Shown here piece after piece: positions 45,523 to 54,561 of a DNA stretch of 64,000 bases (the stretch's first letter is position 1; each line of letters starts with the position of its first letter). The notes below the pieces were generated by a model. That model ran no database searches and had not been told where the DNA came from. It saw only the letters and a list, made by a program, of their open reading frames with translations. Position numbers and translations under genes: made by a program. The stretch comes from CAUSKK01 sp963532425. Lineage in GTDB: Bacteria; Pseudomonadota; Gammaproteobacteria; Cardiobacteriales; Cardiobacteriaceae. Where the stretch lies: NCBI GenBank assembly GCA_963532425.1, contig CAUSKK010000001.1, forward strand, positions 1-64,000, written 5' to 3'.

Positions 45523-47676
45523 GTGAATCGCCTCAATGCTCAACAACGGGCCGCCGTCCAACATCTCCACAGCCCCCTGCTGGTTATCGCCGGGGCCGGC
45601 AGTGGCAAGACGGGGGTTATCACCCAGAAAATCTCCTATCTGGTGCACAGCGCCGGGCTGCCGGCCCAGAGTATCTATGCGCTGACCTTTACCAATAAGG
45701 CCGCCCGGGAGATGCAGGAACGTTGTCGCAAATTGCTGAATTCGGGAGCGGTGGGGCCGAATATTTCCACCTTCCACCGTTTGGGGCTGGAGATTGTACG
45801 CCAGGAAGGCCAGCGATTGAATCTGCGCCGCAATTTTACGATTCTCGACGCGGCCGACTGTTTGAATTTATTGAAAGAACTCAGCGGCAACGGTAACAGC
45901 GACCAGGTCAAGGAGCTGCAGATGCTGATTTCTTCCTATAAGAACGGCGGCATCGAGCCCGAGGAAGCGCTGCGCCAGCAGCTGCCCAGCGCCGCCCTCT
46001 ACCGGGCCTATGAGCAGCGGCTGCGCGCCTATAACGTGCTGGATTTCGATGATTTGCTGGTGCTGCCGCTGCGCCTCTTCCAGAGCGAGCGGGAAGCGCT
46101 CTGGCACTGGCAGAGCAAAATCCGCTATCTGCTCGTCGATGAGTACCAGGACACCAACCAGTGCCAGTACGAGCTGCTGAAACTGCTGGTCGGCGACCGG
46201 CCCTGTCTGACCGCCGTCGGCGACGATGACCAGTCCATCTACGGCTGGCGCGGCGCCCAGCCCGAGAACATCGCCCAGCTGCAGCACGATTTCCCCCGCC
46301 TCAGCACCATCAAACTGGAACAGAACTACCGCTGCCACCGGCAGATTCTCGCCTGTGCCAACGCGCTGATTGCCCACAATCCCCACGTGGTGGAAAAGCA
46401 GCTCTGGTCAAATCTGGACGCCGGCGCCGGCGTGCTGCTGCAGTCCTTCGCCGATGACCGGGCCGAGGCCCGGGCCGTGGTGGCGGAAATCGACCGGCGC
46501 GTCAAGCTCTACGGCTACCAGCCCAGCGACTTTGCCATTCTCTACCGCAGCAATTTTCAGAGCCGGGTCTTTGAGGAGTTCCTGCGTGAAAGCCGGCTGG
46601 ACTACGTCATCACCGGCGGCCTTAGCCTCTTCGACTATGCGGAAATCCGCGACCTGCTCGCCTATCTCCGCCTCATCAACAACCCCGACGACGACAGCGC
46701 CTTTATCCGCATCTGCAACACGCCGAAGCGGGAAATCGGCGTAACCACCCTGAGCAAACTCAGCGCCTACGCCGGCGAGCGCCAGCTGTCCCTCTTCGCC
46801 GCCTGCCGCGATTTTGGCCTGATTAGCCAGCTGCCGGCCAGCGGCCACCGGGCCCTGCTGGCCTTCGTTGAGCTGGTGGAGGGCTGGCAGCGGGCGGCGG
46901 CCAGTCTGACGGCGGCGGAACTGCTCGGCCAGGTCATTGACGACATCCGCTATCGCGACCATCTGGAGGCTCTGCACGGCGACGCCCAGAGCAACGAAAA
47001 CCGGCTGAAGCGCCTGGCCCAGCTCCAGGATTGGCTGCGGCGCTGGGGCCAGGAGGACGACCGGCTCAACGATTTGGAGGCGCTGCTCGACCATCTCAAT
47101 CTGCGCGACCTGCTGGCGCGCCAGGAGGACAACCGGCCGGCGGTGCAGCTCATGACCCTGCACAGCGCCAAGGGCCTCGAATTCCGCCAGGTCTTTCTGG
47201 TCGGCTGCGAGGAGGGCCTGCTGCCCCATGCCAACAGCCAGGACAGCATCGAGGAGGAGCGCCGGCTGCTCTATGTGGGCATGACCCGGGCCAAGGAGGA
47301 TTTGCAGCTGAGCTACTGCCGCCAGCGCGGCGGTTTCAATCCGACGGCCAAGGGCAAGAAATTCACGCCGAAGAGCGTCAGCCCCAGCCGCTTTCTCCAG
47401 GAACTGCCGGCCGACCAGCTGCGTTCGGCCGAAAGTCTGAGCCCGGAGCGCCAGCGCGACGCCCGCACCCTGAAGCTGCGCCAGTTTGACCAGCTGCTGG
47501 CCGGACTGGAGGAGACACCGGGAAGCGCTTCGGCCGGCGGAAGCGCTTCGCCGGAACGCCGTAAAGCCCGGGCCCCCCAACCCAGCCTTCCCCCCCGTCC
47601 CCGCACCGAGCCGACCCCGGCCCGGAGCGGCGACCCCATTACCTTTGATGACATTTTGCGAGGACTAAAACCATGA
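45523..47676 (+). CDS. rep: ATP-dependent DNA helicase Rep
   Basis: 3'-5' superfamily 1 helicase that clears proteins from replicating DNA. It has 717 residues from GTG 45523, with NAQQRAAVQHLHSPLLVIAG, Walker A (AGAGSGKTGVITQK), LVDEYQDTNQCQYELL, VGDDDQSIYGWRGA and LMTLHSAKGLEFRQVFLVG. The protein is about 45 residues longer than typical Rep because of a proline/serine-rich tail that includes GSASAGGSAS, encoded by two decamers. The frame upstream of GTG is an overlap with tas antisense. The stop overlaps pepP. Confidence 0.94.
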   Translation: MNRLNAQQRAAVQHLHSPLLVIAGAGSGKTGVITQKISYLVHSAGLPAQSIYALTFTNKAAREMQERCRKLLNSGAVGPNISTFHRLGLEIVRQEGQRLNLRRNFTILDAADCLNLLKELSGNGNSDQVKELQMLISSYKNGGIEPEEALRQQLPSAALYRAYEQRLRAYNVLDFDDLLVLPLRLFQSEREALWHWQSKIRYLLVDEYQDTNQCQYELLKLLVGDRPCLTAVGDDDQSIYGWRGAQPENIAQLQHDFPRLSTIKLEQNYRCHRQILACANALIAHNPHVVEKQLWSNLDAGAGVLLQSFADDRAEARAVVAEIDRRVKLYGYQPSDFAILYRSNFQSRVFEEFLRESRLDYVITGGLSLFDYAEIRDLLAYLRLINNPDDDSAFIRICNTPKREIGVTTLSKLSAYAGERQLSLFAACRDFGLISQLPASGHRALLAFVELVEGWQRAAASLTAAELLGQVIDDIRYRDHLEALHGDAQSNENRLKRLAQLQDWLRRWGQEDDRLNDLEALLDHLNLRDLLARQEDNRPAVQLMTLHSAKGLEFRQVFLVGCEEGLLPHANSQDSIEEERRLLYVGMTRAKEDLQLSYCRQRGGFNPTAKGKKFTPKSVSPSRFLQELPADQLRSAESLSPERQRDARTLKLRQFDQLLAGLEETPGSASAGGSASPERRKARAPQPSLPPRPRTEPTPARSGDPITFDDILRGLKP

Positions 47677-48989
47677 ACGGAAATCTCAGTGCCGACATTT
47701 TTGCCGCCCGCCGCGCCCTGCTGCTGCAGCAGCTACCGCCGAACAGCGCCGTGGTGCTCTTTGCCCCCGGCGAGGCCCGGCGCAATAACGATGTCCATTA
47801 CCCCTTCCGTCAGGAAAGCTATTTCTGGTATTTCACCGGCTTTCCCGAGGCCGAGGCCGTGGCCGTCTTCACCACCAGGAACGGTGCGCCCCACTACACG
47901 CTCTACAGCTACGAACGCGACCCGCTGCGGGAAATCTGGGAGGGCAAAATCGTTGGCCAGGAGGGCGCCCAGCGCGACTACGGCGTGAACGAAGCGCTTC
48001 CCCTGCGCCGGCTCGATGGCCTCGCCGCCAGTCTGGCCGACATTAATCATCTCTACACCCTCTGCGGCGATAGTCCCACCGACGACCGCCGCGCCAGTGC
48101 CCTGCTGCGCCAGATTCACCAGCTCAACGGCCGGGGCGGCGCCAGTATCGACGGCATCGGCGACCTGCGCCAGCTGGCGGCGGAAATGCGCCTGCGCAAG
48201 GGGCCCGAGGAACTGGCCCTGATGCGCGAGGCCACCCGTATTTCTTCCCTCGGCCACCGGGCCGCCATGCTGCGCGCCGGCACGGCCAAGAACGAGTACC
48301 AGATTCAGGCGGCGGTGGAAAACGGCTTCCGCGAGGAGGGCTGCGACTGGTCCTTCCCCAGCATCATCGCCGGCGGCGCCAATGCCTGCTGCCTGCACTA
48401 CCGGGAAAACAACGCGCCGCTGCGGGCCGGCGATTTGCTGCTGGTGGATGCCGGCGCCGAGCTGGGCGGCTATGCCGGCGATTTGACCCGCACCTTCCCC
48501 ATCAACGGCAAGTTTAGCCGCGAACAGCAGGCCCTCTATGAAATCGTGCTGGCGGCCCAGAAAACCGGCATCGCCAACGCCAAGGCCGGCATTCGCCACA
48601 CCGAGCTGCACGACAGCGTCGCCACCGTCATCATCCAGGGCCTGCTGGATTTGAAAATCATCAGCGGCAGCGTCAGCGACTGGTTTGCCGACAACCGCTA
48701 TAAGCAGTTCTACCCCCACGGCACCGGCCACTGGCTCGGCCTGGACGTGCACGACGTCGGCATCTACAAGGTCGAGGGCCAGAGCCGCCGCTACGAGGAG
48801 GGCATGGTGATTACCGTTGAACCGGGCATCTACATTCAAACCTACGACGACAGCGTGGCCCCCCAGTGGCGCGGCATCGGCATTCGCATCGAAGATGATG
48901 TGCTGGTTACGGCCGCCGGCGGCGAGGTGCTCGATGCCAGCATGGCACCGAAGGAGGTGGCCGACATCGAGGCGCTGCTGCGTTCATGA
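47673..48989 (+). CDS. pepP: Xaa-Pro aminopeptidase
   Basis: Metallopeptidase (M24B) removing N-terminal residues before proline, 438 residues. The N-terminal creatinase-like domain contains FRQESYFWYFTGFPEAEAV. Metal ligands appear in VDAGAELGGYAGDLTRTF, HGTGHWLGLDVHD, TVEPGIY and GIRIEDDVLV. It starts within the rep stop (ATGA) and overlaps murU by four bases. A decamer encodes NEALPLRR. Confidence 0.95.
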   Translation: MNGNLSADIFAARRALLLQQLPPNSAVVLFAPGEARRNNDVHYPFRQESYFWYFTGFPEAEAVAVFTTRNGAPHYTLYSYERDPLREIWEGKIVGQEGAQRDYGVNEALPLRRLDGLAASLADINHLYTLCGDSPTDDRRASALLRQIHQLNGRGGASIDGIGDLRQLAAEMRLRKGPEELALMREATRISSLGHRAAMLRAGTAKNEYQIQAAVENGFREEGCDWSFPSIIAGGANACCLHYRENNAPLRAGDLLLVDAGAELGGYAGDLTRTFPINGKFSREQQALYEIVLAAQKTGIANAKAGIRHTELHDSVATVIIQGLLDLKIISGSVSDWFADNRYKQFYPHGTGHWLGLDVHDVGIYKVEGQSRRYEEGMVITVEPGIYIQTYDDSVAPQWRGIGIRIEDDVLVTAAGGEVLDASMAPKEVADIEALLRS

Positions 48990-49789
48990 GGGCCATGATT
49001 CTGGCGGCGGGCCGGGGTCAGCGCATGGGGGTCCTGACGGCGACGCAGCCCAAGCCGCTGCTGACCGTCGCCGGCCGCAGTCTGATTCAGTGGCAGCTGG
49101 AACGGCTCAAGGCCGCCGGTATCCGGGACATCGTCATCAACACCGCCTACCGGGGCGCGCAGATTGTCGCCGCCCTCGGCGACGGCCGGAGCCAGGGCCT
49201 GAACCTGCACTATTCCCGCGAGGAGCTGTTGCCAACCGACGCGACGGCCACGCCGGCCGGTGCCCTGCAGCGAAGCGCTTCCCCCGGGGGGAGCGCTTCT
49301 TTTACCTGGGACCGAAGCGCTTCCTCCGCCAACGCCCCGGCGGCGCCGGAAGCCTCCGGTTTGGAGACGGCCGGCGGCATCATCGAAGCGCTTCCCCGGC
49401 TCGGCCCGGAACCCTTTCTGGTGGTCAATGCCGATGTCTGGTGCGATGTGGATTTGGCCACCTTCGTCGCCGGCTACGACGGCCACAGCGAAGCGCTTCT
49501 GCTCCTCGTGCCCACGCCGGACTGGAAGGCCCGGGGTGATTTCGACTGGGACGACGCCACCGGCCGGGTGCGCCGGGGGGAGCGCTTCACCTTCGCCGGC
49601 ATCTCCCTGCTGACGCCGGCCCTCTTCGCCGGCCTGGGCCGGGGCTGGCGGCCGCTGGCGCCGGTGCTCCACGGGGCCATCGCCCGGGACGCGGTGCAGG
49701 GCTGCTATCACGCCGGCGTTTGGGCCGACATCGGCACCCCGGAACGGCTGGCCCTACTGGCCCAGAGTCTGGCTCCGGGCCTGTGCTAG
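48986..49789 (+). CDS. murU: MurU-like N-acetylmuramate-1-phosphate uridylyltransferase with decamer-encoded insert
   Basis: Nucleotidyltransferase of the cell-wall recycling bypass, 267 residues versus about 225 usual. The N-terminal signature is MILAAGRGQRMGVLTATQPKPLL; VVNADVWCDVDL and GVWADIGTPERL match the family. Between LHYSREE (res 75-81) and LETAGGI (res 126-132), which are normally almost adjacent, lies an insert of about 40 residues rich in Ser/Ala/Gly. It includes RSASPGGSAS and DRSAS, encoded by two exact decamers (49272-49281, 49314-49323) and one variant. Reading frame and flanks are intact. Confidence 0.87.
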   Translation: MRAMILAAGRGQRMGVLTATQPKPLLTVAGRSLIQWQLERLKAAGIRDIVINTAYRGAQIVAALGDGRSQGLNLHYSREELLPTDATATPAGALQRSASPGGSASFTWDRSASSANAPAAPEASGLETAGGIIEALPRLGPEPFLVVNADVWCDVDLATFVAGYDGHSEALLLLVPTPDWKARGDFDWDDATGRVRRGERFTFAGISLLTPALFAGLGRGWRPLAPVLHGAIARDAVQGCYHAGVWADIGTPERLALLAQSLAPGLC

Positions 49790-49792
49790 AAT
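49784..49792 (+). promoter_or_regulatory. Extended -10 promoter for rlmN operon
   Basis: TGCTAGAAT (49784-49792) overlaps the murU stop codon and lies 35 bases before the rlmN ATG. Confidence 0.6.
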
Positions 49793-49827
49793 GCGCCGTT
49801 TTTAATTTTCTAGCCCCTCCCATTCCC

Positions 49828-50922
49828 ATGACAGCCAGCACCAAAATCAATCTTTTTGACCTCAACCAGGCCCAGCTGACGCGCTGGTGCGCTGAGCAGG
49901 GCGAAAAACCCTTCCGGGCCCAGCAGCTGATGAAATGGATTTATCACGAACGCCAAACCGACTTCGCCGCCATGAGCAATCTCAGCAAGGGTTTTCGCAG
50001 CCTGCTGGCCGAGAAGGCGACGCTGGTTTTTCCGGAACGCATCGTCGATAAAACCGCCAGCGACGGGGTGCGGAAATGGGTGTTTCGCTATGCCTGCGGC
50101 AACAGCATCGAAACCGTCTACATTCCCGAGGACGACCGGGGCACGCTCTGCATCTCCTCCCAGGCCGGCTGCGCCCTGGCCTGCCCGTTCTGTTCCACCG
50201 CCCACGAGGGCTTTAACCGCAACCTCAGCACCGGCGAAATCGTCGTGCAGGTGTGGCTGGCCAAGGAGCTGCTCGGCGAAACCAAGGACAATCGCATCGT
50301 CAGCAATGTGGTGCTGATGGGCATGGGTGAACCGCTGGTGAACTTTAATAATGTGATTCCCGCCACCGACATCCTCCGCGACGATTTGGGCTTCGGCCTC
50401 TCCAAGCGGCGGGTAACCCTGTCCACCTCGGGCGTGGTGCCGGCCATTCACGATTTGCGTAAGGTTACGGATTTGTCCCTGGCCGTGTCCCTGCACGCCC
50501 CCTATGATGAGCTGCGCAATCAAATTGTGCCCATCAACGCCCGCTACGGGCTGGCGGCCCTGCTGGAGGCCTGCAAGCTCTACGTGGAACACAACAAACA
50601 GCACGGCGGCGTTACCTGGGAATATGTGATGCTGCGCGGCGTCAATGACAGCCTGGAGCACGCCCGCCAGCTGGCCGAGCTGCTCCGCGACATCGGTGGC
50701 AAGATTAATTTGATTCCCTTTAATCCCTTTCGCGGCAGCCGCTTCGAGTGCTCCAAACGCGCGGACATCTTGGCATTTCAGCGTTATTTAACCGAAAATG
50801 GATACACGGCCACCGTGCGCAAAACACGGGGCGAAGACATTGACGCGGCCTGCGGTCAATTGGTTGGACAGGTCAATGACCGGACCCGCCGCGCGCTAAA
50901 ACTCAGTCGTGAAGAAGGTTAG
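49828..50922 (+). CDS. rlmN: 23S rRNA/tRNA adenine-C2 methyltransferase RlmN
   Basis: Radical-SAM enzyme methylating A2503 of 23S rRNA and A37 of some tRNAs. It has 364 residues from ATG 49828 (MTASTKINLFDLNQAQL). The iron-sulfur motif is CALACPFC in SSQAGCALACPFCSTA; VLMGMGEPLVNF and ITWE-like VTWEYVMLRGVND follow, as does the C-terminal catalytic cysteine region DAACGQL. First gene of the conserved rlmN-pilF-rodZ-hisS-yfgM-bamB-der run. Confidence 0.96.
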   Translation: MTASTKINLFDLNQAQLTRWCAEQGEKPFRAQQLMKWIYHERQTDFAAMSNLSKGFRSLLAEKATLVFPERIVDKTASDGVRKWVFRYACGNSIETVYIPEDDRGTLCISSQAGCALACPFCSTAHEGFNRNLSTGEIVVQVWLAKELLGETKDNRIVSNVVLMGMGEPLVNFNNVIPATDILRDDLGFGLSKRRVTLSTSGVVPAIHDLRKVTDLSLAVSLHAPYDELRNQIVPINARYGLAALLEACKLYVEHNKQHGGVTWEYVMLRGVNDSLEHARQLAELLRDIGGKINLIPFNPFRGSRFECSKRADILAFQRYLTENGYTATVRKTRGEDIDAACGQLVGQVNDRTRRALKLSREEG

Positions 50923-50931
50923 ACATTCCCT

Positions 50932-51756
50932 ATGAAAAAACTCCCCCTACTCATGGCCCTGCTGCTCAGTGCCTGCAGTACAGACTTTCTCAAAAGACCC
51001 AATGCCGGCGACCGCAGCGATGGCGACAGCGGCCGGGGCGGCGCTCCCAACTATGAACAGGCCTATGATGAATATCTGCAGCTCGGCGCCCAGTATCTGA
51101 AGATGGGTCGCTATGACCTGGCCGAACCGAAGCTGCGCCGGGCCATTGAAATCAATTCGCGCAAACCCGAAGCCTGGAATATGCTCGCCGTCCTCTACGA
51201 GGAGGAACGCAATATTTCCACCGGCTATGCCGCCTACGAAAAGCTCATCTACAGCCACCCGGACTATGAGCTCGGCTATGCCAACTTCGCCACCTTCCTC
51301 TGCACCTTTGAACGGGAGCCGGAACGGCAGGCCCTCTACGACAAGATGCGGGCCAAGGGCGCCAATTTTCAACTGCTTTCCTACATTTCCGAAGGCAACT
51401 GCTACCGCAGCCGGGCCAAGCTGGCCGAGGCCAGCAAGGCCTACCAGAAGGCCCTGCAGGTGGACCCCCACGCCGAGGGGGCTCTGCTGCCGTTGGCCGA
51501 CATCGAACAGCGCGAGGGCCGCAACGCCGAAGCGCTTAAGTATCTGAAGGTCATTCATACCTATGTGGGCTACAGTCCGGACAGCGTCGCCATTGCCATC
51601 AAGGCCGCTCGCGCCACCGGCGACAAGCTGACCGAAGACGACATGATGCGGTTCATGCGCGCCAACTACATGGGCACGCCGCAGGCGAAGGAATTCCTCG
51701 AGGGGCCCCAGGTGCGGGAAACCCCCATTAGCAACAGTGAGAGCAGTGATTCATGA
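50932..51756 (+). CDS. pilF: Type IV pilus biogenesis lipoprotein PilF/PilW
   Basis: Outer-membrane lipoprotein pilotin for the PilQ secretin. The signal MKKLPLLMALLLSACS has lipobox LSAC (Cys15). Several TPR motifs follow (YLKMGRYDLAEPKLRRAIEI and repeats). The 274 residues fit the family. Its position after rlmN is conserved. Its presence implies type IV pili, the usual route of DNA uptake. Confidence 0.9.
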   Translation: MKKLPLLMALLLSACSTDFLKRPNAGDRSDGDSGRGGAPNYEQAYDEYLQLGAQYLKMGRYDLAEPKLRRAIEINSRKPEAWNMLAVLYEEERNISTGYAAYEKLIYSHPDYELGYANFATFLCTFEREPERQALYDKMRAKGANFQLLSYISEGNCYRSRAKLAEASKAYQKALQVDPHAEGALLPLADIEQREGRNAEALKYLKVIHTYVGYSPDSVAIAIKAARATGDKLTEDDMMRFMRANYMGTPQAKEFLEGPQVRETPISNSESSDS

Positions 51757-52691
51757 GTGGAGTGAATACCCTAAAGGAGCTGCGTGAGCAGCGTCGCATT
51801 GACATTAACTATGTGGCCCGGGAAATCAACATCAGCCCGGCCATTCTGGAGAAAATCGAGGCCGAGCAGTTCCGCGAAATCGGGGCGCCGGTCTATGTGC
51901 GCGGCTATATCCTCAACTATGCCCGCTTTCTCGGCCTCAGCGAGGGCGAGGCCGGCGCGCTGGTGGACAGCCTCAACCTCGGCCACGGCCCGGAACTGAG
52001 CCTGAGCGAAGCCAATATTGAAAGCCAAACCAAATCCTTCAAGAAGAGCAACACCGGCTCGCTGCTGCTGTTGCTGCTGGTGGTCTCGGCCATCATCGTC
52101 ATCTTCTCCCAGATTCTGAACCGCGATTCCTGGATTATGACCCAGATTCGCAACACCTTCCCGCCGGAGTCGCCGACGCCGCGTCCGAATACGGAACTCA
52201 TCATCAGCAACGGCACGGCCACGCCGCCGAGCACGACGCCGACGACCCCGGCCGAAGCGCTTCCCGCCGGCGAACTGAAAATGGAATCGCTGCCCACGCC
52301 CACCGAGGCCGCCCCGGTCGAAGCGCTTCCGGCCAGCACGCCGGTGCCACTGAAACTGGAAAGCGCCATGCCTGGCAACGACAGCGGCGCCGGCGCCCCG
52401 GCGCCCAGCACCAGCCCCGAGGCCAATCCGGCAACGGTGAACGGCGACGGCTTCACCCTGGAAATGGTGGGTAACAGCTGGGTGGAAATCACCGACAAGA
52501 ACAAAAAACGGCTGAAATTCGCCACCCTGCGCAAGGGCGAGAAAATCAGCCTGCCGCTGGCCGACGCGCCCTATAGCGTGCGCATCACCAAGCCGGACAA
52601 TGCCCACCTGAGCCTGAACGGCCAGGAGGTCGAGCTGGAAACCTACAAAAACGGCAACCGCAAGGACCGGTTCCGCCTGCAGGTGCAGTGA
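51753..52691 (+). CDS. rodZ: Cytoskeletal/cell-shape protein RodZ
   Basis: A bitopic inner-membrane protein, 312 residues. An N-terminal HTH domain (LKELREQRRIDINYVAREIN) binds MreB; one membrane helix at about 102-121; a Pro/Thr-rich periplasmic linker; and a C-terminal DUF4115 beta-domain (VEITDKNKKRLKFATLRKG). Two decamers sit in the linker and encode AEALPAGE and VEALPAST. Starts in the pilF stop and overlaps hisS by one base; ispG, often found here in relatives, is absent. Confidence 0.92.
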   Translation: MSGVNTLKELREQRRIDINYVAREINISPAILEKIEAEQFREIGAPVYVRGYILNYARFLGLSEGEAGALVDSLNLGHGPELSLSEANIESQTKSFKKSNTGSLLLLLLVVSAIIVIFSQILNRDSWIMTQIRNTFPPESPTPRPNTELIISNGTATPPSTTPTTPAEALPAGELKMESLPTPTEAAPVEALPASTPVPLKLESAMPGNDSGAGAPAPSTSPEANPATVNGDGFTLEMVGNSWVEITDKNKKRLKFATLRKGEKISLPLADAPYSVRITKPDNAHLSLNGQEVELETYKNGNRKDRFRLQVQ

Positions 52692-53956
52692 TGGCCCGGG
52701 AAATCATCACTTCGGTGCGCGGCATGCGCACCATCTGGGGCGAGGAAGCCCAGCGGCTGGAAACGCTGCTGGGGCTGATTCGCCAGCTGCTCCAGCAGAG
52801 CGCCTACGGGCCGATAAGCCTGCCGCTGCTGGAAAAAACCAGCCTGTTTCAGCGGGCCGTGGGTGAGGAAACCGATGTGGTCAGCAAGGAGATGTACACC
52901 TTCCTCGACCGCAACGAGGAGAGCGTAACCCTGCGCCCCGAGGCCACCGCCGGCGTGGTGCGCGCCCTGATTGAAAACGGCCTGCTGCAACAGCCGCACC
53001 GGCTCTACAGCGAGGGCCCCATGTTCCGCTATGAGAAGCCCCAGAAGGGCCGCTACCGCCAGTTCTATCAGGTCAGCGTCGAGGCCTTCGGCAGCGTGGC
53101 GCCGGCGCTGGATGCGGAGCTGATTCAGCTCGGCCACCGGCTCTTCCAGAAGCTGGGCGTACGGGACCTGCTCACCCTGGAAATCAACAGCATTGGCCTG
53201 GCCGAGGAGCGCCAGCGCTTCCAGACGGCGCTGGTGGACTATCTGCGCCGCCAGGCCGATGCCCTCGACCCGGACAGCCGCCGCCGCCTCGACAGCAATC
53301 CGCTGCGTATCCTCGACAGCAAGGAAGCCACCACCCAGGCCCTGCTCGACGAAGCGCCGGTGCTGGATGACTATCTCGGCGCCGCCAGCCGGACCCATTT
53401 CCAACGGCTCTGCCAGACCCTGGACGAACTCGGCATCAGCTACCGCCGCAATCCCCGGCTGGTGCGTGGCCTCGACTACTACAACCACACCGTCTTTGAA
53501 TGGACGACCCGGGCCCTCGGTGCCCAGGGCACCGTTTGCGCCGGCGGTCGCTACGATGGTCTGGTGGAACAGCTCGGCGGCCCGGCCACACCGGCCTCGG
53601 GCTTTGCCTTCGGTGTGGACCGCATCTATCTGCTCGCCGAACAGGTGGGCTTCTTCCCGGCGCCGGCGCCGCTGCTCTATGCCCTGGCCAGCCGCGAGGA
53701 CTATCTGCCCCGGCTGCTGGCCACGGCGGCCCGACTGCGCGAAGCGCTTCCCGCCCTGCGCGTGCAGGTGCAAACCGAGGTGCAGGCGCTGAAGAAGCAG
53801 CTGCAGAAGGCCGACAAAAGCGGCGCCCGCTATGCCCTGATTCTCGGCGACGACGAGTTCCAGTCCGAACACATCAGCATTAAAAATTTACAGACGGGCC
53901 AGCAACAAACCCTCACCCCCGAGGGGCTGGTTTCATTTCTTCAGGAGGATTTATGA
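52691..53956 (+). CDS. hisS: Histidine--tRNA ligase
   Basis: Class II synthetase, 421 residues from ATG 52691. It has ITSVRGMRTIWGEEAQ, motif 2 (EGPMFRYEKPQKGRYRQFYQ), the histidine-A motif RGLDYYNHTVFE and motif 3 (GFAFGVDRIYLL), then an anticodon-binding domain. A GTG three bases earlier is possible but the ATG overlaps the rodZ stop (TGATG). A decamer encodes REALPALR. Confidence 0.97.
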   Translation: MAREIITSVRGMRTIWGEEAQRLETLLGLIRQLLQQSAYGPISLPLLEKTSLFQRAVGEETDVVSKEMYTFLDRNEESVTLRPEATAGVVRALIENGLLQQPHRLYSEGPMFRYEKPQKGRYRQFYQVSVEAFGSVAPALDAELIQLGHRLFQKLGVRDLLTLEINSIGLAEERQRFQTALVDYLRRQADALDPDSRRRLDSNPLRILDSKEATTQALLDEAPVLDDYLGAASRTHFQRLCQTLDELGISYRRNPRLVRGLDYYNHTVFEWTTRALGAQGTVCAGGRYDGLVEQLGGPATPASGFAFGVDRIYLLAEQVGFFPAPAPLLYALASREDYLPRLLATAARLREALPALRVQVQTEVQALKKQLQKADKSGARYALILGDDEFQSEHISIKNLQTGQQQTLTPEGLVSFLQEDL

Positions 53957-54561
53957 GCGACCGTAGTGATGCAGAAATCACCGAAATGGTCTTGGAATGG
54001 CTGCGTAACTACGGCCTGAGCATTGTGGTGGGCGTGGTGCTGGGCATCGGCGTCATCGGCGGCTACCGCTGGCACCAGGGCAAGCAGCTGGAGGAACGGC
54101 AGGCCGCTTCGGCCCAGCTGGAACAGATGGCCACGGCGCTGGAACGGAAGGACTTTGCGGCCGTGGCTAAGGCCTACGAAAGCCTGGCCGCCAACGACGA
54201 TTTCAAACCCTATGCCGCCCTGCTGCAGGCCAAGGCCCTGGCCAGCCAGGGTAAAAACAAGGAGGCGGAGCCCCTGCTGGCCGCCGCCGTGGGTAGCTCG
54301 GACTACTACGTCAGCCAGCTGGGCCAGCTGCAGCTGGTGGAACTGGCTCTGGCCGAGAAGAACTATGAGCAGGCCCTGCAGCGGCTGGAAAATCTGCGCG
54401 GCGGCCTGTTCGCCGACGAAATCGGCAGCTACCAGGCCGTGATTTATCAGGCCCAGGGTAAAAATACCGAAGCGCTTCAGGCTCTGGAGGCCCTGCCCAG
54501 CGGACCCCAGCGACAAATCTCCCTTAGCGCCCTGCGCGCCCAGCTGGCCCTGGCCCCATGA
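53953..54561 (+). CDS. yfgM: YfgM-family TPR protein (SecYEG ancillary subunit)
   Basis: A 202-residue inner-membrane protein with a single helix (GLSIVVGVVLGIGVIGGYRW, about 21-40) and periplasmic TPR repeats. In E. coli YfgM associates with the Sec translocon and periplasmic chaperone PpiD. Starts in the hisS stop and overlaps bamB (ATGA). A decamer encodes TEALQALE. Confidence 0.92.
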   Translation: MSDRSDAEITEMVLEWLRNYGLSIVVGVVLGIGVIGGYRWHQGKQLEERQAASAQLEQMATALERKDFAAVAKAYESLAANDDFKPYAALLQAKALASQGKNKEAEPLLAAAVGSSDYYVSQLGQLQLVELALAEKNYEQALQRLENLRGGLFADEIGSYQAVIYQAQGKNTEALQALEALPSGPQRQISLSALRAQLALAP

